Positions 42,636-52,492 of a stretch of 64,000 nt of DNA are shown in pieces; positions within the stretch are counted from its first letter, which is position 1; every line of letters begins with the position of its first letter. Origin of the DNA: Chloroflexi bacterium HGW-Chloroflexi-10. GTDB taxonomy: Bacteria > Chloroflexota > Anaerolineae > Anaerolineales > Anaerolineaceae. Made by a program: the position numbers and the translations under genes. The notes under the pieces were generated by a model. The model was not told the DNA's origin, did no database searches, and saw only the letters and a list, made by a program, of their open reading frames with translations. The stretch covers positions 23,984-87,983 of the forward strand of contig PHBZ01000022.1 in the NCBI GenBank assembly GCA_002840755.1, written 5' to 3'.

Positions 42636-44876
42636 ATGCTACGTTTAGCGAAATATTTAAAACCGTATCTGCTGATTATCCTGGTCTCAATTGCCCTGCT
42701 GTTTGTTCAGGCGAACGCAGACCTGGCATTGCCAGACTACATGTCCAAAATTGTCAACAATGGTATTCAACAGGGTGGCGTGGAAAACGCCATCCCCAAA
42801 GCCATTCGTCAAAGTGAAATGGATAAACTATTCATATTCATGAGCAGCGCCGAGCAGGAACTGGTTCTCAGCCATTACACCCTGGTCGATCAAAACTCGC
42901 CAGACTATGAAAAGTACGTAACAGACTACCCGGCGCTGGCCGAAATGCCTGTATATATCCTGAATCCTATCGAAAAAACCGAAATCACAGTACTCAATCC
43001 CATCCTGGGAAAAGCGTTACTGGTGGTTTCCACCTTTGAAAAAATTCAGGCAGACCCAGCAAGCGCTGCAGCATTGGGTGAAGGTTTAGATTTTGACCCT
43101 TCAATGATTCCAGCCGGGATGGATTTGTTTGATGTACTAAAAATGCTGCCTGCAGATCAATTGACCCAGATTATCAGCGGAATCAATGAAAAATTTGCCG
43201 GTTTGGGTGACAGTATGGTTAACCAAATGGCGGTAGCGTCAGTCAAAAGCGAATATGAAGCCTTGGGTATGGACAACGCAAAATTACAATCCAGTTACAT
43301 CCTGAACACCGGGTTGGTCATGCTGCTGATCTCATTGCTTTCCGGGGCCGCCACCATTATTGTCGGATGGTTATCTTCGCGTACAGCTGCCGGTTTGGCC
43401 CGTGATCTTCGCAAAGATGTCTTTAAAAAAGTGGAAAGCTTTTCCAATGCGGAACTGGATAATTTTTCCACAGCCTCTCTCATTACCCGCACCACTAATG
43501 ATGTCACCCAGATTCAGATGGTAACTCTGATGATGCTGCGTATGGTCTTTTATGCACCAATCATCGGTATAGGCGGCATCATCCGCGCTATCGGCAAAAG
43601 TCCTAATATGTGGTGGATTCTGGCGGTTGCCGTGGTAACGCTGCTTGGCCTCATCCTGGTTGTATTTTCTATAGCTTTGCCAAAATTCAAAATCATCCAA
43701 TCTCTGGTAGACCGGTTAAACCTGGTAACCCGCGAAAATCTCTCGGGAATGATGGTCATCCGGGCATTCAACAAACAATCCTTTGAAGAAGGGCGCTTCG
43801 ACATAGCCAATCAGGACTTGAATAAAAACATGCTCTTTATCGGGCGTGTAATGGCAACAATGATGCCGGTCATGATGTTTATTATGAATGCCGTTTCTAT
43901 ACTTATCATCTGGGTTGGAGCAAAACAAGTAGCCCTATCTACCATTCAGGTAGGAGATATGATGGCATTTCTTCAATACGCCATGCAGATCCTTTTCTCC
44001 TTCCTGATGATGTCCTTTATGTTTATCATGCTCCCGCGTGCCTCGGTTTCCGGTGCCCGCATTGCCGATGTCCTTGAAACCAAAGCCACCATTGTAGATC
44101 CGCTAAAACCCGAGACTTTCAGTAAACCTGTTCGGGGCAAAGTGGAATTTCGCAATGTTTCTTTCCGCTATCCGGATGCCCAGGAGAATGTACTCTGTAA
44201 TATCAATTTCACAGCACTGCCCGGGCAAACTACCGCCATTATCGGTTCCACCGGCTCAGGCAAATCTAGTGTGGTGAATTTAATCCCGCGCTTTTATGAT
44301 GTCACCGAAGGCGATATCTTAATCGATGGCGTCAATATTCGCTCCGTTCGCCAGAGCGATCTGCGTGACCAGATAGGCTATATTCCGCAAAAAGGAAACC
44401 TCTTCAGCGGCACCATCGACAGCAATTTACGTTATGCCGATGAAAACGCCAGTGAAGAAGCGTTAATAAACGCTGTTGAAATTGCTCAGGCAAGCGAGTT
44501 TATCAATGCCAAACCTGAAGGATTTCAAACCGAAATTTCTCAGGGAGGCGCCAATGTTTCCGGTGGACAAAAACAACGGCTTGCCATTGCCCGCGCGTTG
44601 GTGAAACGTCCGCCCATCTACATATTTGATGATAGTTTTTCAGCATTGGATTTCAAGACCGATTCGGCTCTGCGCGCTGCACTCAAAAAGAATACAGCGG
44701 ATAGTACAGTCCTGATCGTTACTCAACGGGTTGCTACGATTAAGAACGCTGATCAAATTATCGTGGTGGAACAAGGCGAAGTGGTTGGTTCTGGTCAACA
44801 CACTGAATTAATGGAAAACTGCGAAACATACCGCGAAATCGCCCTATCGCAGTTAAGCAAGGAGGAACTGGTATGA
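42636..44876 (+). CDS. Heterodimeric ABC exporter, subunit with degenerate ATP site
   Basis: A 746-residue half-transporter with a membrane domain and an ATPase domain. TM1 is at about 12-30; then there is a large extracellular insertion (about 32-215) before TM2 at about 222-245, unlike most homologues. The NBD has Walker A GSTGSGKSS and the canonical signature VSGGQKQR, but Walker B is YIFDDSFSALD, where Asp replaces the catalytic Glu, and the switch histidine is Gln in VTQRVATI. So this site cannot hydrolyse ATP well. Its partner has the intact site. AAGGAG precedes the ATG; the 3' end overlaps the partner by 4 bases. Confidence 0.94.
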   Translation: MLRLAKYLKPYLLIILVSIALLFVQANADLALPDYMSKIVNNGIQQGGVENAIPKAIRQSEMDKLFIFMSSAEQELVLSHYTLVDQNSPDYEKYVTDYPALAEMPVYILNPIEKTEITVLNPILGKALLVVSTFEKIQADPASAAALGEGLDFDPSMIPAGMDLFDVLKMLPADQLTQIISGINEKFAGLGDSMVNQMAVASVKSEYEALGMDNAKLQSSYILNTGLVMLLISLLSGAATIIVGWLSSRTAAGLARDLRKDVFKKVESFSNAELDNFSTASLITRTTNDVTQIQMVTLMMLRMVFYAPIIGIGGIIRAIGKSPNMWWILAVAVVTLLGLILVVFSIALPKFKIIQSLVDRLNLVTRENLSGMMVIRAFNKQSFEEGRFDIANQDLNKNMLFIGRVMATMMPVMMFIMNAVSILIIWVGAKQVALSTIQVGDMMAFLQYAMQILFSFLMMSFMFIMLPRASVSGARIADVLETKATIVDPLKPETFSKPVRGKVEFRNVSFRYPDAQENVLCNINFTALPGQTTAIIGSTGSGKSSVVNLIPRFYDVTEGDILIDGVNIRSVRQSDLRDQIGYIPQKGNLFSGTIDSNLRYADENASEEALINAVEIAQASEFINAKPEGFQTEISQGGANVSGGQKQRLAIARALVKRPPIYIFDDSFSALDFKTDSALRAALKKNTADSTVLIVTQRVATIKNADQIIVVEQGEVVGSGQHTELMENCETYREIALSQLSKEELV

Positions 44877-46771
44877 GCATGCCCAATAAAGACACAACGC
44901 CAAAACGCAGCCCCACCCCCGGAGGGCATGGCCCTGGTCCTATGGGGCGCGGCGGTCCTATGGCCATGATGAAAGGCGAAAGTGCCCGGGATTTTAAAGG
45001 CACCATGCGCAAATTAATCCAATATCTGGGTTCATATCGGGTTGCAATTGTAGTCACAATGATTTTCGCAATTGCTTCTACTATTTTTGCAATTGTTGGT
45101 CCAAAAATATTGGGGCAAGCCACCACCAAATTATTTGAAGGCGTCATGGCGCAAATCACCGGCACAGGTGAAGGCATTGATTTCCCCTATATCGGCAATA
45201 TATTGTTGATTGTCCTGGCGCTTTACCTGGCTTCCACCTTCTTCAGCTACATTCAGGGCTGGATCATGACCGGTATCTCGATGAACATCACTTACCGTTT
45301 CCGCCGGGATATCGCGGCCAAAATCAATCGCATACCACTCAAATATTTCGACAAAACCAGTCATGGCGAAGTACTTTCACGCATTACCAACGATGTGGAT
45401 ACCGTCAGCCAGACGCTCAATCAGAGTCTTTCGCAGATCATCACTTCCGTCACAACAGTCCTCGGTGTAATGATCATGATGTTTTCCATCAGTTGGTTGA
45501 TGACTGTGGTTGCCTTACTGATTGTACCTGTCTCAATGGTGATTATCTCGGCAATTGTCAAACACTCCCAAAAATATTTCAAACAGCAGCAGGAATTTTT
45601 GGGGCATATCAATGGCCATGTGGAAGAAATGTACGGCAGTCATGTCGTCATGAAAGCCTTCAATGGTGAAGCCAAAAGTGTGGAAAAATTTGACAAACTG
45701 AACGATACTCTCTTCAACTCAGCCTGGAAATCTCAGTTCCTGTCTGGTTTGATGATGCCGATTATGGGTTTTGTTGGTAATCTGGGCTATGTCGCCATTT
45801 CCATCCTTGGAGCCACCCTGGCGGTGCGTGGTGCGATTACCCTTGGAGATATCCAGGCTTTCATTCAATATGTGCGGTCTTTCACCCAACCGATAACGCA
45901 AATCGCCAATATTTCCAATGTGTTGCAGCAAACGGCAGCCGCCGCAGAACGCGTTTTTGAATTTTTAGGAGAGAGTGAAGAAGTAAAGGAAACCAACTCT
46001 CCCGTTAGCCCGGAAACAGTTGCCGGTTTGGTTGAATTCAAGAACGTCCGTTTTGGTTACGATCCCGAGAAAATCATCATTAAAGATTTCTCGGCAACCG
46101 TACAACCCGGTCAGAAAATTGCGATTGTTGGTCCTACTGGCGCCGGCAAAACCACCATGGTAAAACTGCTGATGCGCTTCTACGATATCAATGAAGGCGC
46201 TATTCTGGTGGATGGTCACAATATTCAGGATTTCACCCGTCATGATTTGCGCAAAATGTTTGCAATGGTTTTACAGGACACCTGGTTGTATAACGATACC
46301 ATTATGGAAAATATCCGCTACGGTCGCGCCGGTGCAACCGATGAAGAGGTCTTCAAAGCTGCGAAAACAGCGCATGTAGACCATTTTATCCGTACCCTCC
46401 CGGATGGTTATAAGATGGTTTTGAATGAAGAAGCATCCAATGTTTCTCAGGGGCAAAAGCAATTGCTCACCATTGCCCGGGCCATTCTGGCCGACCCCAG
46501 GATTTTAATTCTGGATGAAGCCACCAGTTCTGTGGATACTCGTACCGAAGTACTCATCCAAAAAGCAATGGACAACCTGATGAACTCGGAGCGCCGCACC
46601 AGCTTTATCATCGCCCATCGTCTTTCCACCATCCGCAATGCGGATTTGATCCTGGTCATGCGTGATGGCGATATTGTTGAAACCGGCACACATGAAGATT
46701 TGCTGGAAAAGGATGGCTTCTACGCTGAACTGTATAACAGCCAGTTTGAACAGGCCATGGTAACCCTGTAA
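44873..46771 (+). CDS. Heterodimeric ABC exporter, subunit with consensus ATP site
   Basis: A 632-residue half-transporter. A Pro/Gly-rich N-terminal tail of about 40 residues precedes six membrane segments. The NBD has Walker A GPTGAGKTT, Q-loop, Walker B LILDEATSSVD with the catalytic Glu and the switch histidine in IIAHRLSTI. The signature is VSQGQKQ, the usual partial form in the partner of a degenerate subunit. The two make one consensus and one degenerate site, as in TM287/288 and BmrCD. Probable multidrug or lipid exporter under the MarR protein. Confidence 0.94.
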   Translation: MSMPNKDTTPKRSPTPGGHGPGPMGRGGPMAMMKGESARDFKGTMRKLIQYLGSYRVAIVVTMIFAIASTIFAIVGPKILGQATTKLFEGVMAQITGTGEGIDFPYIGNILLIVLALYLASTFFSYIQGWIMTGISMNITYRFRRDIAAKINRIPLKYFDKTSHGEVLSRITNDVDTVSQTLNQSLSQIITSVTTVLGVMIMMFSISWLMTVVALLIVPVSMVIISAIVKHSQKYFKQQQEFLGHINGHVEEMYGSHVVMKAFNGEAKSVEKFDKLNDTLFNSAWKSQFLSGLMMPIMGFVGNLGYVAISILGATLAVRGAITLGDIQAFIQYVRSFTQPITQIANISNVLQQTAAAAERVFEFLGESEEVKETNSPVSPETVAGLVEFKNVRFGYDPEKIIIKDFSATVQPGQKIAIVGPTGAGKTTMVKLLMRFYDINEGAILVDGHNIQDFTRHDLRKMFAMVLQDTWLYNDTIMENIRYGRAGATDEEVFKAAKTAHVDHFIRTLPDGYKMVLNEEASNVSQGQKQLLTIARAILADPRILILDEATSSVDTRTEVLIQKAMDNLMNSERRTSFIIAHRLSTIRNADLILVMRDGDIVETGTHEDLLEKDGFYAELYNSQFEQAMVTL

Positions 46772-46786
46772 AACTTCTCTGATCAG

Positions 46787-46816
46787 AAAGACGCCGGGGA
46801 TTACCCCGGCGTCTTT
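46787..46816 (+). terminator. Rho-independent terminator of the ABC exporter operon
   Basis: AAAGACGCCGGGG pairs with CCCCGGCGTCTTT around ATTA, followed by T-rich sequence. It lies 16 bases after the stop. Confidence 0.93.
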
Positions 46817-46959
46817 TTCTTTTAAGTATTCCCTTTCAACCAGAAAAGTGCATTCTCATTTAATCTCCACAACACTCCCTTTCTTCTGCACAATTTCTCC
46901 ATATTTGACTGATATCCTTCAATATAGAAATTTACCGGATCATCTCAAAAGCGTGGTGA

Positions 46960-47012
46960 TTGAGTGTTTTGAGCGGGGTATGCCCGCCCAAAACACTCAA
47001 CCCATTCTTTTT
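46960..47012 (+). terminator. Long hairpin with T run in the MacA-like leader, possible attenuator
   Basis: Bases 46960-46977 pair with 46983-47000 (18 pairs with one A-C mismatch), and CATTCTTTTT follows. The preceding operon already has its terminator at 46787-46816, so this second one, 35 bases before the MacA-like ATG, would act within the leader of the efflux operon. Confidence 0.65.
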
Positions 47013-47046
47013 AAGAGGGTATCACTTAATTTGGAAGGAAATAAAA

Positions 47047-48453
47047 ATGAAAACCAATAAGTTTCGTAATTCTGCAATTTTTGTTGTTTTAACAGCAACA
47101 CTGGTGTTAACCAGTTGTTCGCCCCGTTCTGCTCAGGGAAGCACCCCAGACGCCACTCAAACCGGGAACGTCTCAACCATAACAATGTCCGACACAATCG
47201 ACACCTCCGGAGAGGTGGATGTTGATCTGATCGCTAACCTTACCTGGAAGACCAGCGGAACGGTAAATACAGTTAAAGTAAAAGTTGGGCAAAAAGTAAC
47301 AGCCGGGCAAACCCTGGACTCCCTCGCATCCGATTCAATGCCCGCCAATATCATTACCGCTCGCTCCGACCTGTCTTCAGCTCAAATAGCATTGGATAAT
47401 CTGTTGAACTCTTCTCTCCCACGCGCTGAAGCGCAGGCAAACCTCGCTAACGCCCAGGATGCATTGGATACCGCAAAAGATCGCCGCGAATCCAAATCCT
47501 ACCAACGTGCAGCGCAATATACGATTGATCAGGCGTACGCCAATTTTATTCTGGCCCAAGAAGAAGCCAGTAAGTGGGAGCAAAGATACGACACGGTCGA
47601 TAACCGCCCGGAATCGGACCCTGATCGGGCTGCAGCCTTCAGTGCCTGGGCTGAAGCCAAACAAAAATTGGATCAGGCAGAAGCCAATTTGCGCTACTTG
47701 GAGGGCAAACCGGATGATATGGAAATTGCCATTGCGGACGGCAACCTGGTTTTAGCCCAGGCGCAATATGATGAAGCCCTCCGGGAATGGAATCGTTTGA
47801 AAGATGGGCCGGATGAAAACGATATCCAGTCCGCCCAGGCACGCATTGATGCCGCGCAGGCGACCGTCAATTCCCAACACATCATTGCCCCATTTGACGG
47901 TGAAGTCCTTTCTATTGAAACTATTCCTGGCAGTCAGGTCAATAATGGCGCCGTTGCCATAGTCATCGCTGACCGCAGCACAATGCAGGTTGATGCACTG
48001 GTGGATGAACTGGATATCTTCCGCGTCCAATTAGGCAACCCGGTGGAAATTACTTTGGATGCCCTGCCTGATGTTGTGATGAACGGCAGTATCAGTGCCA
48101 TCAACCCGGTTGGCAGCACCGTCAACGGTCTGGTTAAATACACAGTCACAATATCCATCGACAAAACCAGTACTCAGCTCTATTTTGGCAGCACCGCCAA
48201 TGTCAGCATCATGGTCAGCGAACCACAAGACCGCCAGGCGGTACCCCTGAGCGCCATCAAAAATGATAGCGAGGGCGAATATGTTCTGCGCCAAAACCCG
48301 GATGGGAGTACCGAACGCGTCAATATCCAGAGCTATGAAATAATTGAAGATCTGGTTATCGTGACTGGCGACCTGAAAAACGGTGACACACTCCAGCTAA
48401 CCGTCCCGACGGAAAGCATTAATGCCGGTCCCGGTGGAATGTTTGGCGGATAG
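47047..48453 (+). CDS. MacA/HlyD-type membrane fusion lipoprotein
   Basis: A 468-residue adaptor. The ATG at 47047 has AAGGA at a 7-base gap; the longer frame runs through the hairpin. The signal peptide ends in TSC (LVLTSCSPRS), so it should be a lipoprotein. A lipoyl-like first half (GQKVTAGQTLDSL), a coiled hairpin with repeated Ala/Gln/Asp helices (about 105-275), the second lipoyl half (APFDGEVLSIETIPGSQVNNGA) and a beta-barrel domain (DALVDELDIFRVQLGNPVEIT) follow. The ending GPGGMFGG is low complexity. First gene of an operon with the ATPase and permease (9 and 10 bases apart), so it is the periplasmic or outer arm of a MacAB-like exporter. Confidence 0.93.
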   Translation: MKTNKFRNSAIFVVLTATLVLTSCSPRSAQGSTPDATQTGNVSTITMSDTIDTSGEVDVDLIANLTWKTSGTVNTVKVKVGQKVTAGQTLDSLASDSMPANIITARSDLSSAQIALDNLLNSSLPRAEAQANLANAQDALDTAKDRRESKSYQRAAQYTIDQAYANFILAQEEASKWEQRYDTVDNRPESDPDRAAAFSAWAEAKQKLDQAEANLRYLEGKPDDMEIAIADGNLVLAQAQYDEALREWNRLKDGPDENDIQSAQARIDAAQATVNSQHIIAPFDGEVLSIETIPGSQVNNGAVAIVIADRSTMQVDALVDELDIFRVQLGNPVEITLDALPDVVMNGSISAINPVGSTVNGLVKYTVTISIDKTSTQLYFGSTANVSIMVSEPQDRQAVPLSAIKNDSEGEYVLRQNPDGSTERVNIQSYEIIEDLVIVTGDLKNGDTLQLTVPTESINAGPGGMFGG

Positions 48454-48462
48454 GAAACCACA

Positions 48463-49182
48463 ATGTTAAAAATTGAAAAGATAACCAAGGATTTTGTAAT
48501 GGGAGAAAACGTGGTCCACGCACTCAACGACGTTTCCTTTACAATCCAAAAAGGTGAAATGCTCGCCATTATGGGCCCTTCCGGCTCCGGAAAAAGTACA
48601 CTGATGTCAATTCTGGGCTGCCTGGATGTTCCCACGCAAGGTGCGTATATTCTGGATGGTGAACCGGTGGAAAAGATGAATGACAATCAATTAGCTGATA
48701 TCCGCAACCGCAAAATTGGCTTCGTTTTCCAGCAATTCAACCTTTTGGCGCGCACCAGCGCATTTGAGAACGTAATGCTGCCGCTCACCTATGCGGCCAA
48801 TGGGAAAAACAAACGCGAAATTGCCCGGCAGGCGCTGGAGAAAGTTGGTCTGGGCGATCGGATGAAACATAACCCCAGCGAACTCTCCGGTGGGCAGCAG
48901 CAGCGTGTGGCCATTGCCCGCGCATTGGTAAATAACCCGGCCATCCTGATGGCGGATGAACCAACCGGCGCGCTGGATAGTAAAACCGGGATTGAAATAA
49001 TGACCTTGTTTCAAAAATTACACCAGGAGGAAGGACAAACTGTCATCCTGGTAACCCATGACCCGTTTATTGCCAACCACACCAATCGCATTATCCGCAT
49101 CATGGATGGAAAAATTGCCACGGATGAAGTAAACCTGAATCCAATTAAAGCAGGCACCGCGCGCCCTGCAGGCGCAGACTAG
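48463..49182 (+). CDS. MacB-type ABC transporter ATPase
   Basis: A 239-residue ATPase of the LolD/MacB branch. Walker [11 protein letters not shown]-loop FVFQQFNLL, signature [15 protein letters not shown], Walker [12 protein letters not shown] and switch histidine in LVTHDPFIA are intact. It works with the permease 10 bases downstream and the adaptor upstream. The short C-terminal tail is Pro/Ala-rich. Confidence 0.96.
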   Translation: MLKIEKITKDFVMGENVVHALNDVSFTIQKGEMLAIMGPSGSGKSTLMSILGCLDVPTQGAYILDGEPVEKMNDNQLADIRNRKIGFVFQQFNLLARTSAFENVMLPLTYAANGKNKREIARQALEKVGLGDRMKHNPSELSGGQQQRVAIARALVNNPAILMADEPTGALDSKTGIEIMTLFQKLHQEEGQTVILVTHDPFIANHTNRIIRIMDGKIATDEVNLNPIKAGTARPAGAD

Positions 49183-49192
49183 GAGAATCACA

Positions 49193-50422
49193 ATGGTACT
49201 ATTACAAAGCTTTCAGGTTGCACTGCGCGCGCTTACAGCGAATAAAATGCGTTCTTCTCTGACAATTTTAGGGATCGTCATTGGAGTTGCCGCTGTGGTT
49301 GCTTTGATGGCTATCGGGAATGGTGCCACCGCCAGCATCACCAGCAGCATCGAAGGTATCGGCTCAAATCTGGTTACCGTTATGCAAGGCAGAATGCAGG
49401 CCGGCTCAAGCGGACAATCTAGCAGTAGCCCGCTAACCTTCCAGGATTATGAAGTACTTAATGCACAATTAATCAACACCGCTGGTATTTCACCTGTCTA
49501 TCAAAAAACGTACAATGTCAGTCAGGGGAAGGAAATCTACTCGATTACGGTATATGCCGCCACTGAAGATTATCTTTCGGTTAATTCACACACCCTGGCT
49601 GCTGGTCGCAATATCAACGCCAGTGATCGCCGCTCCCAAATGCGCGTCGCTATCATTGGTTCCCAAACCGCCAAAGACATCTTCGGTGGGCTTAATCCGA
49701 TTGGCCGCAGCATTAAAATCAGCGGTATGCAATTTGAAGTGGTGGGCGTTTTGATGGAAAAGGGTTCGTCCGGTTTTGGAAATGCGGATGATCTGGTTTT
49801 GATCCCATTAGAAACAGGATATACGAAGTTATTCGGGTCAGCCGCGGTACAGGACGGAAAACAAACACTCAGTGCTATTTACATTTCAGCCGATTCTGCG
49901 GAAAGTGTGGATGGTGTCATCACCCAAACAGAATTCCTTCTGCGCCGTACGCACCGCCTGCAACCCAGCGAAGATTTGGATTTTACGGTTGCCAGCCAGA
50001 GTCAGTTTCTTACTACACTCAGTGGAATCACCACCACCTTAACCATCTTCCTGGGCGCTATTGCCGCTATTTCATTACTGGTAGGCGGAATTGGCATTAT
50101 GAATATTATGTTAGTGTCCGTTACCGAGCGCACCCGTGAAATCGGATTACGCAAAGCAGTCGGCGCTCGCAAATCTCAGATATTGATGCAATTTTTGATT
50201 GAAACAATCACTTTAAGTGTGCTGGGTGGTGTCCTGGGTATTCTCCTTGGTTTGGGTATTGCCTGGCTAACCACAGCCCTGGGTTTGATCACTGCCGAGG
50301 TGACCATATCCTCCATCGTCATGTCATTCTCATTTGCTTTGGCTATTGGCCTGTTCTTTGGGATTTATCCCGCGTTCAGAGCAGCCCGTCTGCACCCCAT
50401 GGTAGCCTTGCGCTACGAATAA
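49193..50422 (+). CDS. MacB/FtsX-type permease
   Basis: A 409-residue permease: TM1 at about 22-42 (SLTILGIVIGVAAVVALMAIG), a large extracytoplasmic MacB-PCD domain to about 275, then three segments near 280-305, 335-360 and 370-395, with the conserved RTREIGLRKAVGARKSQI between TM2 and TM3. This is the mechanotransmission type of exporter, which pushes substrates across the outer space rather than through the membrane. The cargo is unknown. AGGAG precedes the ATG. Confidence 0.94.
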   Translation: MVLLQSFQVALRALTANKMRSSLTILGIVIGVAAVVALMAIGNGATASITSSIEGIGSNLVTVMQGRMQAGSSGQSSSSPLTFQDYEVLNAQLINTAGISPVYQKTYNVSQGKEIYSITVYAATEDYLSVNSHTLAAGRNINASDRRSQMRVAIIGSQTAKDIFGGLNPIGRSIKISGMQFEVVGVLMEKGSSGFGNADDLVLIPLETGYTKLFGSAAVQDGKQTLSAIYISADSAESVDGVITQTEFLLRRTHRLQPSEDLDFTVASQSQFLTTLSGITTTLTIFLGAIAAISLLVGGIGIMNIMLVSVTERTREIGLRKAVGARKSQILMQFLIETITLSVLGGVLGILLGLGIAWLTTALGLITAEVTISSIVMSFSFALAIGLFFGIYPAFRAARLHPMVALRYE

Positions 50423-50430
50423 ATTCACCG

Positions 50431-50458
50431 ATCGGGGCGGTACACCAACCGCCCCGAT
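50431..50458. terminator. GC-rich hairpin after the MacB-like gene
   Basis: ATCGGGGCGGT pairs perfectly with ACCGCCCCGAT around a 6-base loop. It has no T run and overlaps the promoter region of the following regulator, so it may be a weak terminator or a regulatory site. Confidence 0.5.
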
Positions 50459-50463
50459 CCATA

Positions 50464-50469
50464 TATAAT
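50464..50469 (+). promoter_or_regulatory. -10 box of the OmpR-type regulator, likely leaderless
   Basis: TATAAT ends 6 bases before the ATG at 50476, with no ribosome binding site. The -35 would lie in the hairpin and no good match is visible. Confidence 0.5.
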
Positions 50470-50475
50470 CAATCT

Positions 50476-51141
50476 ATGGCAAAAAAAATCCTTGTAATCG
50501 ATGATGAAGCGCAAATTGTTGAAATTTGCAGCGACTATATTAAAGCTGCCGGTTTCGATGTAATCACAGCCAGCGATGGATTAAAAGGTTTGTCTGCCGC
50601 ACGCCGTGAAAAACCGGACCTGATCGTATTGGATTTAATGATGCCTGAGATGGATGGTTTGGATTTTTGTCGGACCCTGCGGCGGGATAGCGACACACCC
50701 ATCATCATGCTGACAGCCCGGGTAGAAGAGACCGATAAATTAATTGGGCTTGAATTAGGCGCGGATGACTATATTACCAAGCCCTTTAGCCCGCGCGAAC
50801 TGGTTGCGCGGATCCGGGTTGTTTTGCGCCGCGTCGGCAGCGAACCATCTTCCGACATTATCCGCGTTGGTCAGGCCGAATTGGAACGCTCTCATTTCCA
50901 GCTGAATCTGCCGGACCGCAGCATTGGGTTAACGCCCACCGAATTTGAGATACTGGCCACATTAATGAGTCAGCCCGGGCGGATATTCTCCCGCGCACAA
51001 TTGCTGCATGCCGTTCGAGGCGTTGCCTTTGAAAGCTATGAACGTGCTATCGATTCGCATATTCGCAACCTGCGCCGCAAATTGGAACCGGCTGAGTTCA
51101 TAGTAACGGTTCACGGTGTTGGCTATAAATTTGAAGGTTAA
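50476..51141 (+). CDS. OmpR-family response regulator next to MacAB-like operon
   Basis: A 221-residue regulator. Receiver: acidic pair in VIDDEAQ, phosphoacceptor in IVLDLMMPEMDG, MLTARVEE, and lysine in YITKPFSPREL. Winged helix: LTPTEFEILATLM, SHIRNLRRKLEP and VHGVGYKFEG. It is followed by its kinase after 1 base. The position after the MacAB-like genes suggests it regulates that operon, in the manner of drug-responsive systems. Confidence 0.95.
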   Translation: MAKKILVIDDEAQIVEICSDYIKAAGFDVITASDGLKGLSAARREKPDLIVLDLMMPEMDGLDFCRTLRRDSDTPIIMLTARVEETDKLIGLELGADDYITKPFSPRELVARIRVVLRRVGSEPSSDIIRVGQAELERSHFQLNLPDRSIGLTPTEFEILATLMSQPGRIFSRAQLLHAVRGVAFESYERAIDSHIRNLRRKLEPAEFIVTVHGVGYKFEG

Positions 51142-51142
51142 T

Positions 51143-52492
51143 ATGCCACAAAACGAAACAGTTCGCTCTATTCAAAAAAGACTCTTTATTATCCTGTTAC
51201 GCGCATTTGCAACGGTGGTCAGTATTACCTTAATCATTGTCCTTTCTACAACCTTGCTTACCCTGGCATATTCCCCCCAATCCCCTATTTCCAATCGTCT
51301 ATCGATTACCTCCCGCCTGGAGACTTACTATCTTTTAAATGGAAGCTGGGATGGGGTCGAAGTACTCGCAGAAGCATTAATGAACGATGAATTTATTAAG
51401 TGGCAAAACACAATACTATTGGATTCCGAAAACCGCATCGTAAGCGAAAACGGTCAAATCATAGAGGACATCCGTTATTATGAAACTGAGGAAAGATCCT
51501 TTACCATTCCAATTGAAATAAATAATCAAACAGTTGGCACATTGGTACTTACCTCCACAGATTTTCCCTCAAGAGGATTTTTTGCCTTTGCCGGTCTGAT
51601 TCCGGTCTTTATTGTGTCCATATTTTTGGCAATTCTCACCACAGTGACCGGTCTTTTCCTCACCCGAAGTGTGGTTACCCCCTTGGCCGAGGTAATTGCC
51701 GCGGCCCAGGAAGTAGCCAAGGGAAAATTGGACACTCGGGTCAATATAAAAGGTCCGGATGATTTACAGATGCTCAGCGATAGTTTCAATCAAATGGCGG
51801 CCACCCTGGAACGCAGCGAACAGGAACGCCGCGAAATGCTGGCGGATATTGCCCACGAGCTGCGCACCCCGCTAACGGTTTTACGCGGCCGCCTGGAAGG
51901 TATTCTGGACGGCATCTACACCGCGGATGAAAAACATATATCCCCGGCTTTGGCTTCCACTTACCTGCTTGAACATCTGGTTGAGGATTTGCGGCTGCTC
52001 ACCATGGCAGAAACCCGCCAATTGCAGTTTGATAATAAAGAAGTAGACCTGGTCGCATTAATCAGGCGTACGTTGGAAATGTTTGAACCGGAAGCACAGG
52101 AAAAACAAATTAGTCTCTCTCTGGATCATTACATCGCTGAAGCAGTCGTAACGCTGGATCCCCAGCGCACCGAACAGGTCATTGGCAACCTGCTCAACAA
52201 TGCCCTGCGATTTGTACCCAACGGTGGGCGTATTTGGATCAATCTGCAATCTGCTGCAGATCAAACGACAATTAGCATCAATGACAACGGACCTGGTGTT
52301 TCAGCCACAGATTTGCCTTTCATATTTAACCGTTTCTGGCGAAAAGAAAAGTCGCGTTCACGTGCTTCCGGCGGAACCGGCCTGGGGTTAGCTATCAGTA
52401 AACAATTGGTGGAAGCACAGGGGGGCAGTATCGAAGCCGGAAATAACGAAACAGGCGGTTTAAGCATCAAAATCCTCTTTCGCAATCCATAA
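51143..52492 (+). CDS. Sensor histidine kinase, HAMP type
   Basis: A 449-residue kinase starting at the ATG at 51143. Transmembrane segments lie at about 15-40 and 157-180, with a 115-residue outside sensor between. HAMP (TRSVVTPLAEVIAAAQEVAKG), HisKA (MLADIAHELRTPLTVLRG) and HATPase (NLLNNALRFVP, DNGPGV, GGTGLGLAIS) follow. It is coupled to the response regulator just upstream. The outside domain has no recognised fold. Confidence 0.94.
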   Translation: MPQNETVRSIQKRLFIILLRAFATVVSITLIIVLSTTLLTLAYSPQSPISNRLSITSRLETYYLLNGSWDGVEVLAEALMNDEFIKWQNTILLDSENRIVSENGQIIEDIRYYETEERSFTIPIEINNQTVGTLVLTSTDFPSRGFFAFAGLIPVFIVSIFLAILTTVTGLFLTRSVVTPLAEVIAAAQEVAKGKLDTRVNIKGPDDLQMLSDSFNQMAATLERSEQERREMLADIAHELRTPLTVLRGRLEGILDGIYTADEKHISPALASTYLLEHLVEDLRLLTMAETRQLQFDNKEVDLVALIRRTLEMFEPEAQEKQISLSLDHYIAEAVVTLDPQRTEQVIGNLLNNALRFVPNGGRIWINLQSAADQTTISINDNGPGVSATDLPFIFNRFWRKEKSRSRASGGTGLGLAISKQLVEAQGGSIEAGNNETGGLSIKILFRNP

